This document shows, in pieces, positions 11,351-22,582 of a stretch of DNA of 64,000 nucleotides. Under the pieces are notes generated by a model. That model did no database searches. It saw only the letters and a list, made by a program, of their open reading frames with translations, and had not been told where the DNA came from. This DNA comes from Citrus sinensis. Lineage: Eukaryota > Streptophyta > Magnoliopsida > Sapindales > Rutaceae. The stretch lies in the NCBI RefSeq assembly GCF_022201045.2, contig NC_068562.1, positions 9,840,001 to 9,904,000 on the forward strand, written 5' to 3'. Numbering within the stretch: the stretch's first letter is position 1; each line of letters begins with the position of its first letter. The translations under genes and the position numbers were made by a program.

Positions 11351-11770
11351 CAAATAAATGTAAAAAGAAAAGTCTCTCCCTCTTAAAAAACAATTTGCTT
11401 GAGAAGGAAACAACGACGAGAAAGGACACTTACAAAAAGAAGGGTTTTTTATTTAAATATCCTCAATTTACCCTTAAATGCCAAATTTATATCCTATTAC
11501 ATAAATATACCTTATGAAGATAGGAAAAGTCAAAAATAACCTTAAAACAACTAAGAATTTACATCTCTCTTCTCCCATTGCTTCTCTTTTTTGGGCTTCT
11601 CTCACCATTCTCTATTTTTCTTATAAGTGTACTTCCTAATGATTTATGAATTTTAGTAGTACATTATTCATTTTTTGTGCTTGCACACACACACACACAC
11701 ACTATTTCAATGTAGGGATTTAAGACTACATTTAAGTTATGAGTGATTGAAGAATCAGTGCAGGAAGAAG
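11351..11770. other. Spacer before the satellite array
   Basis: No gene was seen. It holds a short (CA)n run at about 11684-11702. Confidence 0.5.
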
Positions 11771-11774
11771 TCGG

Positions 11775-12655
11775 GTACGAAGTCGGGTAAATCGAGAATT
11801 TAGTCGAGTAAGAATTAGAGATAAGTAAGTCGAGTATATGGTCGGGTAAGAAGTCGAGTAAGAATATTAAATGAGTCGAGTAAGTATATTAAAGAAGTCG
11901 AGTATATGGTCGGGTAAGAAGTCGAGTAAGAATATTAAATGAGTCGAGTAAGAATATTAACTAAGTCGAGTATATGGTCGGGTAAGAAATCGAGTAAGAA
12001 TATTAAATGAGTCGAGTAAGAATATTAAATAAGTCGAGTATATGGTCGGGTAAGAAGTCGAGTAAGAAAATTAAATGAGTCGAGTAAGCATATTAAAGAA
12101 GTCAAGTATATGGTCGGGTAAGAAGTCGAGTAAGAATATTAAATGAGGCGAGTAAGAATATTAACTAAGTCGAGTATATGGTCGGGTAAGAAGTCGAGTA
12201 AGAATATTAAATGAGTCGAGTAAGAATATTAAATGAGTCGAGTAAGCATATTAAGTAAGTCGAGTATATGATCCGGTAAGAAGTCAAATAAGAATATTAA
12301 ATGAGTCGAGTAAGCATATTAAGTAAGTCGAGTATATGATCCAGTAAGAAGTCGAGTAAGAATATTAAATTAGTCGAGTAAGCATATTAAGTAAGTCGAG
12401 TATATGGTCGGGTAAGAAGTCGAGTAAAAATATTAAATTAGTCGAGTAAGCATATTAAATAAGTCGAGTATACGGTCGGGTAAGAAGTCGAGTAAGTATA
12501 TTAAATAAATCGAGTATATGGTCGGGTAAGAAGTCGAGTAAGAATATTAAATAAGTCGAGTAAGCATATTAACTAAGTTGAGTATATGGTCCGATAAGAA
12601 GTCGAGTAAGAATATTAAATAAGTTGAGTAAGCATATTAAATAAGTCGAGTATTT
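11775..12655. repeat. 68-bp higher-order satellite built of 22/22/24-bp GTCGAGTA subunits
   Basis: The array consists of subunits such as AGTCGAGTAAGAATATTAAA (22 bp) and AGTCGAGTATATGGTCGGGT (24 bp). They are arranged mostly as two 22-mers plus one 24-mer, giving a 68-bp higher-order unit repeated about 12 times with substitutions and some unit-order changes. Each 68-bp unit has four GTCGRGTA cores. The array ends about 150 bp before the predicted leader exon of the RDR6 pseudogene. Confidence 0.9.
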
Positions 12656-13858
12656 TTATTGAGGTTATTTTTGTATTTTTCCTGATCTTTTTAAGTATAT
12701 ATGTGTAAAGCTAACAATTTTAATATATGAAGGTATATTTTGGGTATTTTGAGGGAAAACAGGTATATCCCACGCAATTCGCTCCAAAAAGAAACACTCC
12801 CAGCTTCTCGGTTTCTTGTAATAACAACAGATAAACTCACACATTCTCAGTCTCTCTCAAGTTGTACTGTCGATCGCCATTCTCAAGGTAACCGCCGTTT
12901 CCCTTTCTAAACATTTCACTTGGTTGGTTGGTTTTTCTGTTTGATTCCCGAGAAAGAGTGGGAAAACTGAATATAGAAACTGCGCATTTTGTTGTGTTTT
13001 TGAAATCAAGTCCCGAAGTTCGAATCTTCTACATGCAGATGACTTTTATGCCGAAATGAATTAAATTATATGAAACGACACTATTTGTTGATCTTTTTTT
13101 TCTTATTTGAAGCTGATTGGTCTTATAAGAGGCAAAATGTAACTTGTATTATATGTTTTGATCCAGAGCAATTGTTACTGTTGAAGGCAATTCGTAATTT
13201 TAAATCGATACAGGTATAATTTTGAGTTAGGTCAATATTATCTTCTCATTGATCGAGTGCAGTCTTATATTTGTTATTATTGGGCTTGGTTCATCTAAGT
13301 TGCCGTCACTGAGAAACAACTCAAAAGTGAATATAATGAATTTTATGCTTTTGTGTTTTAAATGCATTTTGCTTCCGTTAGCTTGCTATAAATGAATAGT
13401 AATGAGCAGGGTAATGGTCTATTGGGCTACGGCGATCACCTTATGGTAACGATATTTGGTTAATTCATAGTTTAAATACTATTCACAGGGAGTCACCATG
13501 TGTCTAGATGTGCACCACATGGTGGGCACCGGTGCAATAATGAGCATACTATTTTGTTATATAAGCTTACTGTTCTTAGCAATAACTTTGTTATCTGTTG
13601 TATTTTAGCCTCATTTGTTGATAATTAAAACCAATTAGATATAATATTAAATCCCCCTAAAGTTTTCTATTGTTTTCATCAATTATGCTGTTTTATTCCA
13701 TGGTTTGTATTGACTCTGGTGTTGAATTGGAATGTATTGGTGAAAATATCATGATAACTGGTTATTATCAATACTTAATAGTTTTTGTGCCAGGTTTTCA
13801 TTTGAAGAGTTTGCTTTATATTATATTTGTCAGTCGAACTTGAATTTTTTTGGAATAA
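12656..13858 (+). other. Leader exon and leader intron of the RDR6 pseudogene
   Basis: A CT-rich segment ending at 12887 (CATTCTCAAG|GTAACC) looks like a non-coding leader exon. A candidate acceptor lies about 30 bp before the ancestral start position (TATATTTGTCAG, near 13832). Leader introns are common in plant RDR6 genes. The intron (about 0.95 kb) shows no other gene. Confidence 0.45.
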
Positions 13859-16800
13859 ATAGAGCCAGAAGAAAGAGAAAAGACATCGGTGGATACTCAA
13901 GTTAGTGTTGGTGGATTTGATAGAGATATCAAAGCAGTAGATCTTGTCAAATACTTGGAAAATTAAGTTGGAGGTGTGTGGCGTTGTAGGTTGAAGACTT
14001 CTTGCACCCCTTCAGAGTCATATCCTAACTTTTTTATAGAAAATGTTGCAGAAGTCCAAAAAACAGATGATTATGAAAAGGTGGAGCCCCATGCATTTGT
14101 GCATTTTGCCACATCTACGTACATAACTCGTGCAATGGATGCTGCGGAGCATATGGAGCTTTTTCTGAATGGCCGAGCATTGAAGGTCAGTTTGGGCCCT
14201 GAAAATCCATTCCGCTTGAATCAGAGAGGGGGAACTTCAGCTCCCTTGAAGTTACCTGATGTGTATGTTGAAATTGGTTCATTAGTTACCCAGGACGAAT
14301 TTTTTGTTTCATGGCGAGGACCTGCTTCTGGGACTGATTTTCTGGTGGATCCATTTGATGGAACATGCAAATTTTGTTTTACAAAAGACACTGCCTTCGC
14401 TCTCAAAAGTTCTGCTGAGCATGCAGTGATTAAATGTGAATTTAAGGTGTTCTTGGTAAGGGAAATCGATATTGTCAAGCAATATTCTGAATTACCACGT
14501 GTAGCAATTTTGTTGTGGCTGGCTTCTTCACCTCGGATCTGCTACAGAACTGCCAAGGATGATATAGAGGTGCTTGTTCCTTTTGATCTGTTGGATGATG
14601 ATGATCCTTGGATCCGAACAACAGATTTCTCACCTAGTGGAGCAATTGGTCAATGTAATTCGTATTGAATTTCCATCTCTTATCTTCATCATGGGATGTT
14701 GAATGAGGTCATGAGTTATCTTAGAAAACAAAGGGTGCAAGAGGATTGCCTGAGCCAGCCAGTCACAATTAGAGAAGAACCTGATTTTGAGGTGCCCGTG
14801 GAAGATCCCTTTTTCTGTATGCATTACAAGGAAGGGGTATCCTTTGAGATAATGTTTCTGGTGAATGCAGTCATGCATAAAGGCATTCTTAATCAACATC
14901 AGTTATCAGACAGCTTCTTTGATCTGCTAAGGTGTCAACCTAGGGAGGTCATTGTCACTGCATTGAAGCACATCTACTCTTATAAACGTCCGGTGTTTGA
15001 TGCCTATGAGAAGCTGAAAGATGTGCAAGAATGTTTAATAAAGAATCCTAAGCTGAATGAGGGTCCTAAGAATATAGATGACATTGCTGAAGTCAGAAGG
15101 TTGGTTATTACTCCAACTAAAGCGTACTGTCTACCACCGGAAGTTGAACTCTCCAACAGGGTTCTTAGAGAGTAAAGATGTGGCTGATCGCTTTCTAAGA
15201 GTTACCTTTATGGATGAGGGCTTGCAAACAATGAACGCAAATGTTCTCAGCTATTATGTTGCTCCTATCGTGAAAGACATCACGTCCAACTCTTTCTCGC
15301 AGAAAACAGGAGTGTTTAAAAGGGTGAAGAGCATTCTCTCCGATGGATTCAATCTATGTGGCCGGAGATATTCTTTTCTGGCCTTCTCCTCCAATCAACT
15401 GAGAGACCATTCTGCCTGGTTTTTTTCTAAAGTTGGAGAGACTAGTGTACTTGACATAAAAAATTGGATGGGGGAGTTCACTGCCAAGAATATTGCAAAG
15501 TATGCTGCTAGGATGGGTCTTTGCTTCTCTTCTACTCATGCAACAGTTGAGATACCGCCAACAGAAGTTGATCATGAGCTTCCAGATATTAAGAGGAATG
15601 GATATGTATTTTCGGATGGTATTGGAAAGATCACCCCTGATCTTGCTATGGAAGTAGCCCAGATATTGAAATTGGATGGGAGCCCTCCACCCTCTGCTTA
15701 TCAGATTAGATATGCTGGTTACAAAGGGGTTGTGGCGTGTTGGCCTGCAAAAGATTATGGGATTCGAATGTCTTTGAGGGGAAGTATGAAAAAATTCAAG
15801 TCCTGCCACACGACTTTGGAAATTTGTTCTTGGACTAGGTTTCAGCCTGGTTTCCTGAACAGGCAGATCATTACATTGCTATCCACATTGAATGTTTCAG
15901 ATGCAATTTTTTGGCCTGTGCAGGCTTCTATGGCTTCTAAACTGAATCTAATGCTCGTGGCCTCGGATGTGGCATTTGAAGTTCTCACTGCATCCTGCAC
16001 TGAGCAAGGAAACACAGCAGCAATAATGCTGAGTGCTGGTTTCAAGCCCCAAACAGAACCTCATCTACAAGGCATGCTAACTTGTATTAGAGCGGCCCAG
16101 CTTTAGGGCCTTAGGGATAAGGCAAGGATCTACGTACCTCCTGGGAGGTGGTTGATGGGATGTTTAGATGAGCTTGGGGAATTGAAAGAATGCCAATGCT
16201 TTATCCAAGTGTCAGAGTCATCTCTGGAAAACTGCTTTTCCAAACATGGTTCTAGGTTTGCAGAGACAAAGAAATTGCAAGTTATCAATGGGTTTGTGGT
16301 TATAGCGAAGAATCCTTGTCTTCGTCCTGGAGATGTAAGGATTCTGGAAGCAGTTGACCGTCCGGAGTTGCACCATTTATGTGATTGCCTTGTTTTTCCT
16401 CAAAAAGGTGATAGGCCTCACACAAATGAAGCTTCTGGAAGTGATCTTGATGGGGACCTGTACTATGTCACTTGGGATGAAAATCTTATACCCCCTAGTA
16501 AGAAGAGCTGTCCTCCTATGGAGTGTACTCCTGCCGAGGCCAAACCCTTAACATGCCATGTCAATCATCAGGTTGCTATTTGCCTCTGGATTTTCTAATT
16601 TATAATAATGATAATTATTATGATTGTTATTTTTTTTCCATTAGTATTAATTAGTATTGTTTCATAAAATTTTCCATTCTCCACCAAGGCAATTAAGATA
16701 GCACCTGCAATTGTGCATGTGTATGTTGGTTAAGATAATGTCAGCTTCCAATTGTTTCCGTATTTATATTCACAAAGCATGACAGTGTTAGGCTAATATC

Positions 16801-18095
16801 TACCCCCCCCCCCCCAAAAAAAAACAAGGACTTGTTTGAAATTATTAATTTTGGACACACCAACTTGTCTCTGGTGCATCATTATGCGCATACACGCTGT
16901 TCTCAAAATTGATGTCAAGATGCTGCTAAGTTCTGGACTGTTGTCTGACGTTGGGATTCTAAGTTCAGAAACAAATTCATATTGATGAATTGGTGAACAA
17001 ATTCATTAATTACAAGAGATGAATTGGAATTTTAATTCATATTGCTGAATTGATTAATTCGAAATTCAATTAATGATATAGATGAATTGGTGATTTCTGG
17101 AACTTAAAAAAAAAAGTAGCAAAAGCTGGATTACGGTCATTCTATTATTTTTTACAGAAGCTTTCAGATTATGGTTTATCTTGTTTTTAGTAGATATAGA
17201 ACTCCAACTTTTTATTGTCTTTATTTTACAGGACATAATTGATTTTTTTGCTAAACACTTGGTGAATTAGAACCTGGGGCAAATCTGCAACGCGCATGTT
17301 GTTCATGCTGACCGCAGTGAATATGGAGCTTTTGATGAGAACTGCATCCTTCTAGCGAAGTTAGCTGCCACTGCGGTTGATTCTCCCAAAACTGGGAAGA
17401 TTGTAACCATGCCTTCACATTTGAAACCGAAAAAATACCCAGATTTTATGGAAATAGAAGAATACCAGACGTACAAATCGAATAAAATATTGGGAAGGCT
17501 CTATAGGCAGATTAAAGGTGCTTATGATGAAAACATTTCTGTTTCATCTGAGGTAGATATTAATCCTGTTGACATCCATTATGATACTGATCTTGAGGTC
17601 CCTGGATCAGTTGATTTCACTGCTGATGCACGGAATCAAAAGTGCTCTTATGATGGCCAGCTGAATGGTCTTCTGGGACAGTACAATGTGAACAGGAAAG
17701 AGTTTAGGCACATTTGGTCCATGCCAAAATACAATAGCCGGAAGCAAGGAGAACTACAGGAGAGGCTCAAGCATTCTTACAGTGCATTGAGGAAAGAGTT
17801 TAGGCAAGTTTTTGAGAAAATGAATTCTGATTTTGAGCTCACTGACAATGAAAAGAATGTATTATATGAACAAAAGGCATCAGCGTGGTACCAGGTTACT
17901 TACCATCGAGAATGGGTGAAGAAGTCACTTGATTTGCTAGAGCAAGGTAGTGCTAGGAGTGTTGTGTTATTGAGTTTTGCCTGGATTGCAAATGATTATC
18001 TGGCTCGGATCAAAATTAAGTGCCGGGAAATGGCAAATATTGGCAAATCTAAGCCAGTCAACAATCTAGCCAGGTATGTTGCTGACAGGATTTGA
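13859..18095 (+). pseudogene. RDR6: RNA-dependent RNA polymerase 6 (RDR6) pseudogene, non-processed
   Basis: The translated pieces follow a plant RDR6 from its N-terminus (VSVGGFDRDIKAVDL) through the RdRP core to a normal C-terminal end (NNLARYVADRI). RDR6 makes double-stranded RNA for ta-siRNA and antiviral silencing. Exon 1 is 13859-16571, the intron 16572-17231 (GT-AG) and exon 2 17232-18095, so the copy arose by DNA duplication. Lesions: the expected start codon is ATA (13859); TAA at 13964; TGA at 14666; a net 2-nt deletion near 15172; TAG at 16104; TAG at 17268. The catalytic DLDGD codons (16443-16457) and flanking SGSDLDGDLYYVTW are intact, as are PHTNEASGSD and FPQKGDRPHT. The longest open piece is 342 codons. 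RDR1 was considered, but the N-terminal VWRCRLKTS...PESYPNF region is RDR6-type. Confidence 0.93.
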
Positions 18096-19257
18096 CTAGT
18101 TTTCGAAGCTGTTTGGAGCTACTTTTTGTGGCTGTAACAGGCTTCTTATAGGCTGCAAGCCGCTCCACCATCGTCAAAGGTAAGCTGTAATGTGATTTTA
18201 CTATGGCCGCACTTGCCTTAACAACTGTTATTCAAGGATGCTATATGATATATACATGTTTATCTTTTATAATCAAATGTTATTATAACTATAGTGCTTC
18301 GTTTTGAAATTTGGATGCTACCTTATATTGTTCGTTTCTCAGGAGTATGATTATTTTGTTGATTGCTGTCTTCTCCATTTTTAAGCTTCCTGCTAGTAGC
18401 TTAGCTGTATCAATGTTTTTACTGGTTTTGCAGACTCAACTTCTAAAGGCATAATATATGTATAAATATATTAACTGTCATGTACATGGATTGCTGACGG
18501 ATAAATTGGACACAAATTTTTGCACTCTTTGAAGAACAAGGTGAATGACCCATTAATTTTTCTCACATTTACGACCTAATTAGATCTGTAATTCTATTTA
18601 ATCACCCATTTCATCTCTAACCTTATAATTTTAACGTTTAAATTTGACCAATTTAACAAAGAGACTTTGGTTAATATAATTTGTTTCCTTATTTTTAAAC
18701 CCCCAACACCAACATTTTACTTTAAAATTCTCGATAGACTTAGTTAGCTCTTCAAATTACAACACTTCTTTAAAATAGAATTTTAAAAAATTATGGAGGA
18801 GAATAAGATCAAGATGGTCACAGTCAACAGACGTCTGAGATCAAAGCGTTCTGCTCGAGAATTTTTTAATTTTATTTTTTAATCATTGTGGTGTTTCTAA
18901 TGAAAAATAATATAGCCACAAATTTTGTACAATTTAACGTGCGTTAATTTATGAGCCATTATTCCATTGGTTAGATAAGTATATTTTATGACCCACAAAT
19001 TATTTTAACCAATGCAACCATACTTCGTCTATAAAAATATATTTGTACAAAAATTTATAGTTCTATTTAATTTAACAACTCACAGCATGGTGAATAAAAA
19101 TATCGATTTCCATGTATTTATTATTTCTTACTTTTTAACCTTTGCAATAAAAATATAAATTTCATGTTCATTTAATAATATTAATAATCCATATAAAATA
19201 TACTTAATACATTGTTTAAAAAAATAGTGAAAAATATGTTTTAATATTCATTTGATA
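18096..19257. other. 3' flank of the RDR6 pseudogene and AT-rich spacer
   Basis: The start is probably the ancestral 3' UTR. Around 18429-18485 the sequence (TTCTAAAGGCATAATATA ... CTGTCATGTACATG) resembles the upstream region of the second thionin-like gene (about 21631-21695), so it may be a relic of a duplicated thionin promoter. No gene was seen. Confidence 0.45.
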
Positions 19258-20665
19258 TAGGGGTGGGTATGGGTTGGTTTGGGTTGGATTTTAAGTCAAC
19301 CCAAACCAAACCATAAAAATTTGGATCCAACCCAAACCAACCCAAATATTTTTAACCCAAACCAAACCAAACCATTTGGGTTTGGTTTGAATTTTATTAT
19401 CAAAATAATTTTTATTTTAATAAAATTTAATTATATCAAAATTATAATAATTATTAATTGTTATTAATTATTAAATTGATATTAAAATATAAAAAAATAT
19501 AGTGGATAAAAATGATAAATTTTACAATAACTTAGTCCTTAAATTAAAGAATACTAGAAAATCAAAATAAAGTTTAATCACAAAAATTATTATTTCTCAA
19601 TAAATAAGAACGTACACTTTAATAATAAACTTTCACAAACATGACATTAACAATCTAATAATAAATTTTGCCACTTGTTATTTATTTAATTATGTAATAT
19701 TTATTTTTATTTATTATTTTAGTAGTTTTGCGTTATGTTGTCTACTTATATGTTTAATTTTAGGGAGATTGCCAGTTTCCCCCCTATAGTAATCAACGTA
19801 TATTATTTTTCCCCCTTATGCTTTTATAATGGTCAAATAAGTTATTTTCAACTACTCTTTTATTTATATTTATTCTAAATTAAATAAATCACATGAATAG
19901 AAACTAAATAAAAAATAAAGCATTAAAAACAAGAAATATATGTTTTGATATGAACAAAAAAATTAATAATAAAATTTTTTTATACTTATTTATTTTGTGA
20001 AAATTTTCTTATAATAAATATATAAGAAAATTATTAGTCAAATGATAAAAAAATTATTATAAGAAAACTTGAATGACAAATAAAAATTTATTATAAGATA
20101 AATAATAAAATATTTTACCTATACTTTTTACATTTAATTTTAAAATATTATAAAATATTTATTATAAGAAAATGTTCACAAAATAAATAATTATAAGAAA
20201 AAAATTTTGTAAATAAGAAGAAATTTATGTTATTTCTTCTTAATATAGTCTCCTGTTCTTTCTATGATAATCCTTCCATGTCGGAGGAATTATTTTTGTA
20301 AATAAGAAAAAAAATTTATGTTATTTACAACAATATTTATTTAATTTAAATTTATTTTTATTGTTATTTTTATTTTCTAACTGTTGACAATTGATCACGC
20401 CGTAAAAAATTTAATGGTGGTCTTTCACTTATTTGTGTTCATTTATTTTGTGTTCATTTATTTTGTTTTCATTTATTTCATTTGAAAAATTTGAGTGTTG
20501 GAGTTTTGTTCATAACCCATGGGTAAACCATACCCAAACCATAATGAAATGGTTTTCTACATAAAACCCACATCTAACCCATTTTCATGATTTACCCAAC
20601 CCAAACCATTTAATTTGGTTTGAGTTTGGATAAACCCATGGGTTGTGGGTTTATGCCCACCCCTA
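19258..20665. mobile_element. Non-autonomous hAT-type element, 1408 bp, perfect 8-bp TSD
   Basis: The left end is TAGGGGTGGGTAT and the right end, read on the minus strand, is TAGGGGTGGGCAT. The element is bounded by identical ATTTGATA duplications (19250-19257 and 20666-20673). The subterminal zones are packed with AACCCAAACCAAACC and complementary repeats, a common hAT feature. The interior is very AT-rich and encodes no transposase, so it would have to be mobilised in trans. Confidence 0.92.
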
Positions 20666-20673
20666 ATTTGATA

Positions 20674-21145
20674 TTTAAACAAGAGTTCAATAACAATACC
20701 TCAAAAGTAAAGTATTCCACAAATTGAACACCATTAAATGGTAAAAAAATCAATAAAATGGTCAAAAAAATCAACAGAATCTTATCATCCGTTGATATCC
20801 AAACAATGAGATATGATAACTCTAGAATATGGTAATCACAGCCTTTAAACATTAATATTTCATGTATTTTTGTTCGGCCTTATGCGCTTGGTGCTTAGGC
20901 ACAGCACGATTACAAAGCCTAGTCATGACACTTCGCGAATGGGCTAGACTCATGCTGTTCCTCTCAATTTTTCTAGTGTTATTTATAGGAAAATCCATGC
21001 ATTCTGTAAAAACAATCTTATACCATGAGAATGAAATACAAACACAATCCATACACCGAATACTTGTTAATGTTTTATTTTCTTCAACTGAATGACTTCA
21101 TTTTCTCTCATGGGTTGACACAACTTATCTAGAATTAATGGAATT
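20674..21145. other. Spacer 3' of thionin-like gene 2
   Basis: Overlapping antiparallel frames (20862-21095 plus, 20852-21052 minus) have no recognisable domain and look incidental. No RNA gene was seen. Confidence 0.45.
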
Positions 21146-21582
21146 TCAAGATATCGCCTTGCAAGTGTTGCTAGAGCAATTGTCAATGCAACCAGCCATC
21201 TTTTGTGCATCTGCAGTGTCACATTAGAAAACATATAAGGATACACATATCTAAAATTTATAAAACATATTCATGAAGAAATTTATAGAGTACTGAACTA
21301 AAGAGAGAGATTTAATATACCATCAACGTTATTGGAGCAAGAATCCATTGTGCAGCCGATGTTACAGTAATCAAAACTCGTAGAAACACCGCCATGAAAG
21401 AGGCAGTGCTTTAAACATTTCCAGGCACAAGGCAAGAGTTTCTTTGGAACATATGGAAACCTACGCTTCATATCTAAAATGCAATCGAAATAACATGCGG
21501 CATAACATTTATCGAACCTCGCCGTTGCTTGCCCTATGAACAACAGCATCAGCATCACAGCAAAGATGACTTTCTTCTCCAT
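21146..21582 (-). CDS. Thionin-like cysteine-rich secreted peptide (copy 2), two exons
   Basis: The coding exons are 21321-21582 and 21146-21210 on the minus strand, joined by a GT-AG intron (21211-21320). The product has 108 residues. A signal peptide (VIFAVMLMLLFIGQATA) is followed by FDKCYAACYFDC, then CAWKCLKHC, then DYCNIGCTMDSC, and in exon 2 GCIDNCSSNTC. This is the cysteine pattern of the plant thionin-like family, closer to the classical pattern than the copy at 4471-4919. The same exon structure in both, with the intron before the last cysteine cluster, supports common descent. The region from 21583 to 21822 holds its promoter. No lesion was seen, and the function is inferred only as a secreted, disulfide-rich peptide. 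Confidence 0.85.
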
Positions 21583-21822
21583 TGTTAGGCTAATTCCCAG
21601 AAGCTAGCTGTCTCAATGGCTTAATTTGCTGGTTTGGCAGATACAATTTCTAAAGCATAATATACATACTAGTCTTGTACATGAAATGACATTAATATTA
21701 TTATCACACAATTACTTGTTATCTTTTCCATGTATGGAATGTATGTGAATGTGAACTTAATTGACATTGGCTTGTTCACATAAAGTAGTAAGACATTTAT
21801 GAAGCACTAAATAGAAACAATG
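21583..21822. promoter_or_regulatory. Upstream region of thionin-like gene 2
   Basis: AT-rich upstream DNA with a TATATTATG-like box near 21655. It ends at the boundary of retroelement A. The last five bases (CAATG, 21818-21822) are the candidate target duplication of A, whose partner lies outside the window. Confidence 0.4.
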
Positions 21823-22502
21823 TGTTAAGTACATAAAAGCACCAGGTCGGCCATGCTACTATTTCCGCCCCAGCACGGATCGCTCAGCCAAAGTGATATG
21901 AGCAGAACACGTGGGCTAACATGAGCCGACCAGAGATGAATACAACCAGGGAAACATACCGACCAGAGGTATATACCGAGCCGGCATCATCCCCAGATAA
22001 GCAGGAACACGATCCCACAGAATCGCGGTAGTTGCGCTTTTCCCAGAACCGTTGAAGGACACGCGAGATCCACGTTTGCCCACAATGTAACAGTTCGAGT
22101 CCCATAAGGGGCTGCCACTACCCGAAAAAGGTGGGATGAATGGCAAACGGAAACGTGGGGACAGCGGCTATAAAAGAAGAAGAAATCGATGAAGAAGGAT
22201 ATAGAAAAAAAGAGAGAGGGAAAACGCTGCCAAATTGCAACCAGACCATTTCCTTACAAATTTTTAATAAACTCATAGAATCTAAATTACATTATTTTCC
22301 CGTAAACACCTTGGGCTAACTTAGGCATCGGAGGGTTTACGCCGGCAAAACCACCGGCGTCTCTGATCCATTTTTAGTGAGTGCAGGTCTATTGAGAGAA
22401 AGGAGGACGATTCCAATCCCAGTGAACGAGCAACAGTAGATAACACAAACGTTGGTGAAAGAATCTGGTCGGTCAAGAGACGAGCAGATTTCAGCATCAA
22501 CA
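21823..22502 (+). repeat. 5' LTR of element A
   Basis: The 680-bp LTR begins TGTTAAGTA and ends TCAACA. It matches the solo LTR at 5953-6616 in opposite orientation. A TATAAAAG box at 22169-22176 is the likely promoter. Confidence 0.9.
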
Positions 22503-22505
22503 TTT

Positions 22506-22523
22506 TGGCGCCGTCTGTGGGGA
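22506..22523 (+). other. Primer-binding site of element A
   Basis: TGGCGCCGTCTGTGGGGA lies three bases after the LTR. TGGCGCC-type sites pair with the 3' end of a plant tRNA (Asp in related elements). Confidence 0.8.
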
Positions 22524-22582
22524 GCTGGATAAAAAGCTACCACCGAATTAGTAGTTACCGGAGAAACATCGAACGATTAGAC

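Noticed and set aside
11775..12655. Telomere- or centromere-type satellite
   Set aside because: The unit does not match telomeric repeats, and one array under 1 kb beside a gene gives no evidence of centromeric origin.
16803..16830. Poly-C/poly-A run as a retroposon tail
   Set aside because: It lies inside the RDR6 pseudogene intron with no flanking duplication or element. It is a homopolymer tract.
13859..18095. A working RDR6 or RDR1 gene made of several exons skipping the stops
   Set aside because: The stops and the 2-nt shift fall inside conserved coding sequence with no splice sites around them, and the N-terminal motifs are RDR6-type.
20852..21095. Antiparallel overlapping ORFs of 66 and 77 codons
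   Set aside because: No domain, no splice or promoter context, and strands mirror each other in a short AT-rich spacer.
22505..22582. Upstream ATG as the gag start of element A
   Set aside because: It overlaps the primer-binding site. The ATG at 22583 is the more likely start.
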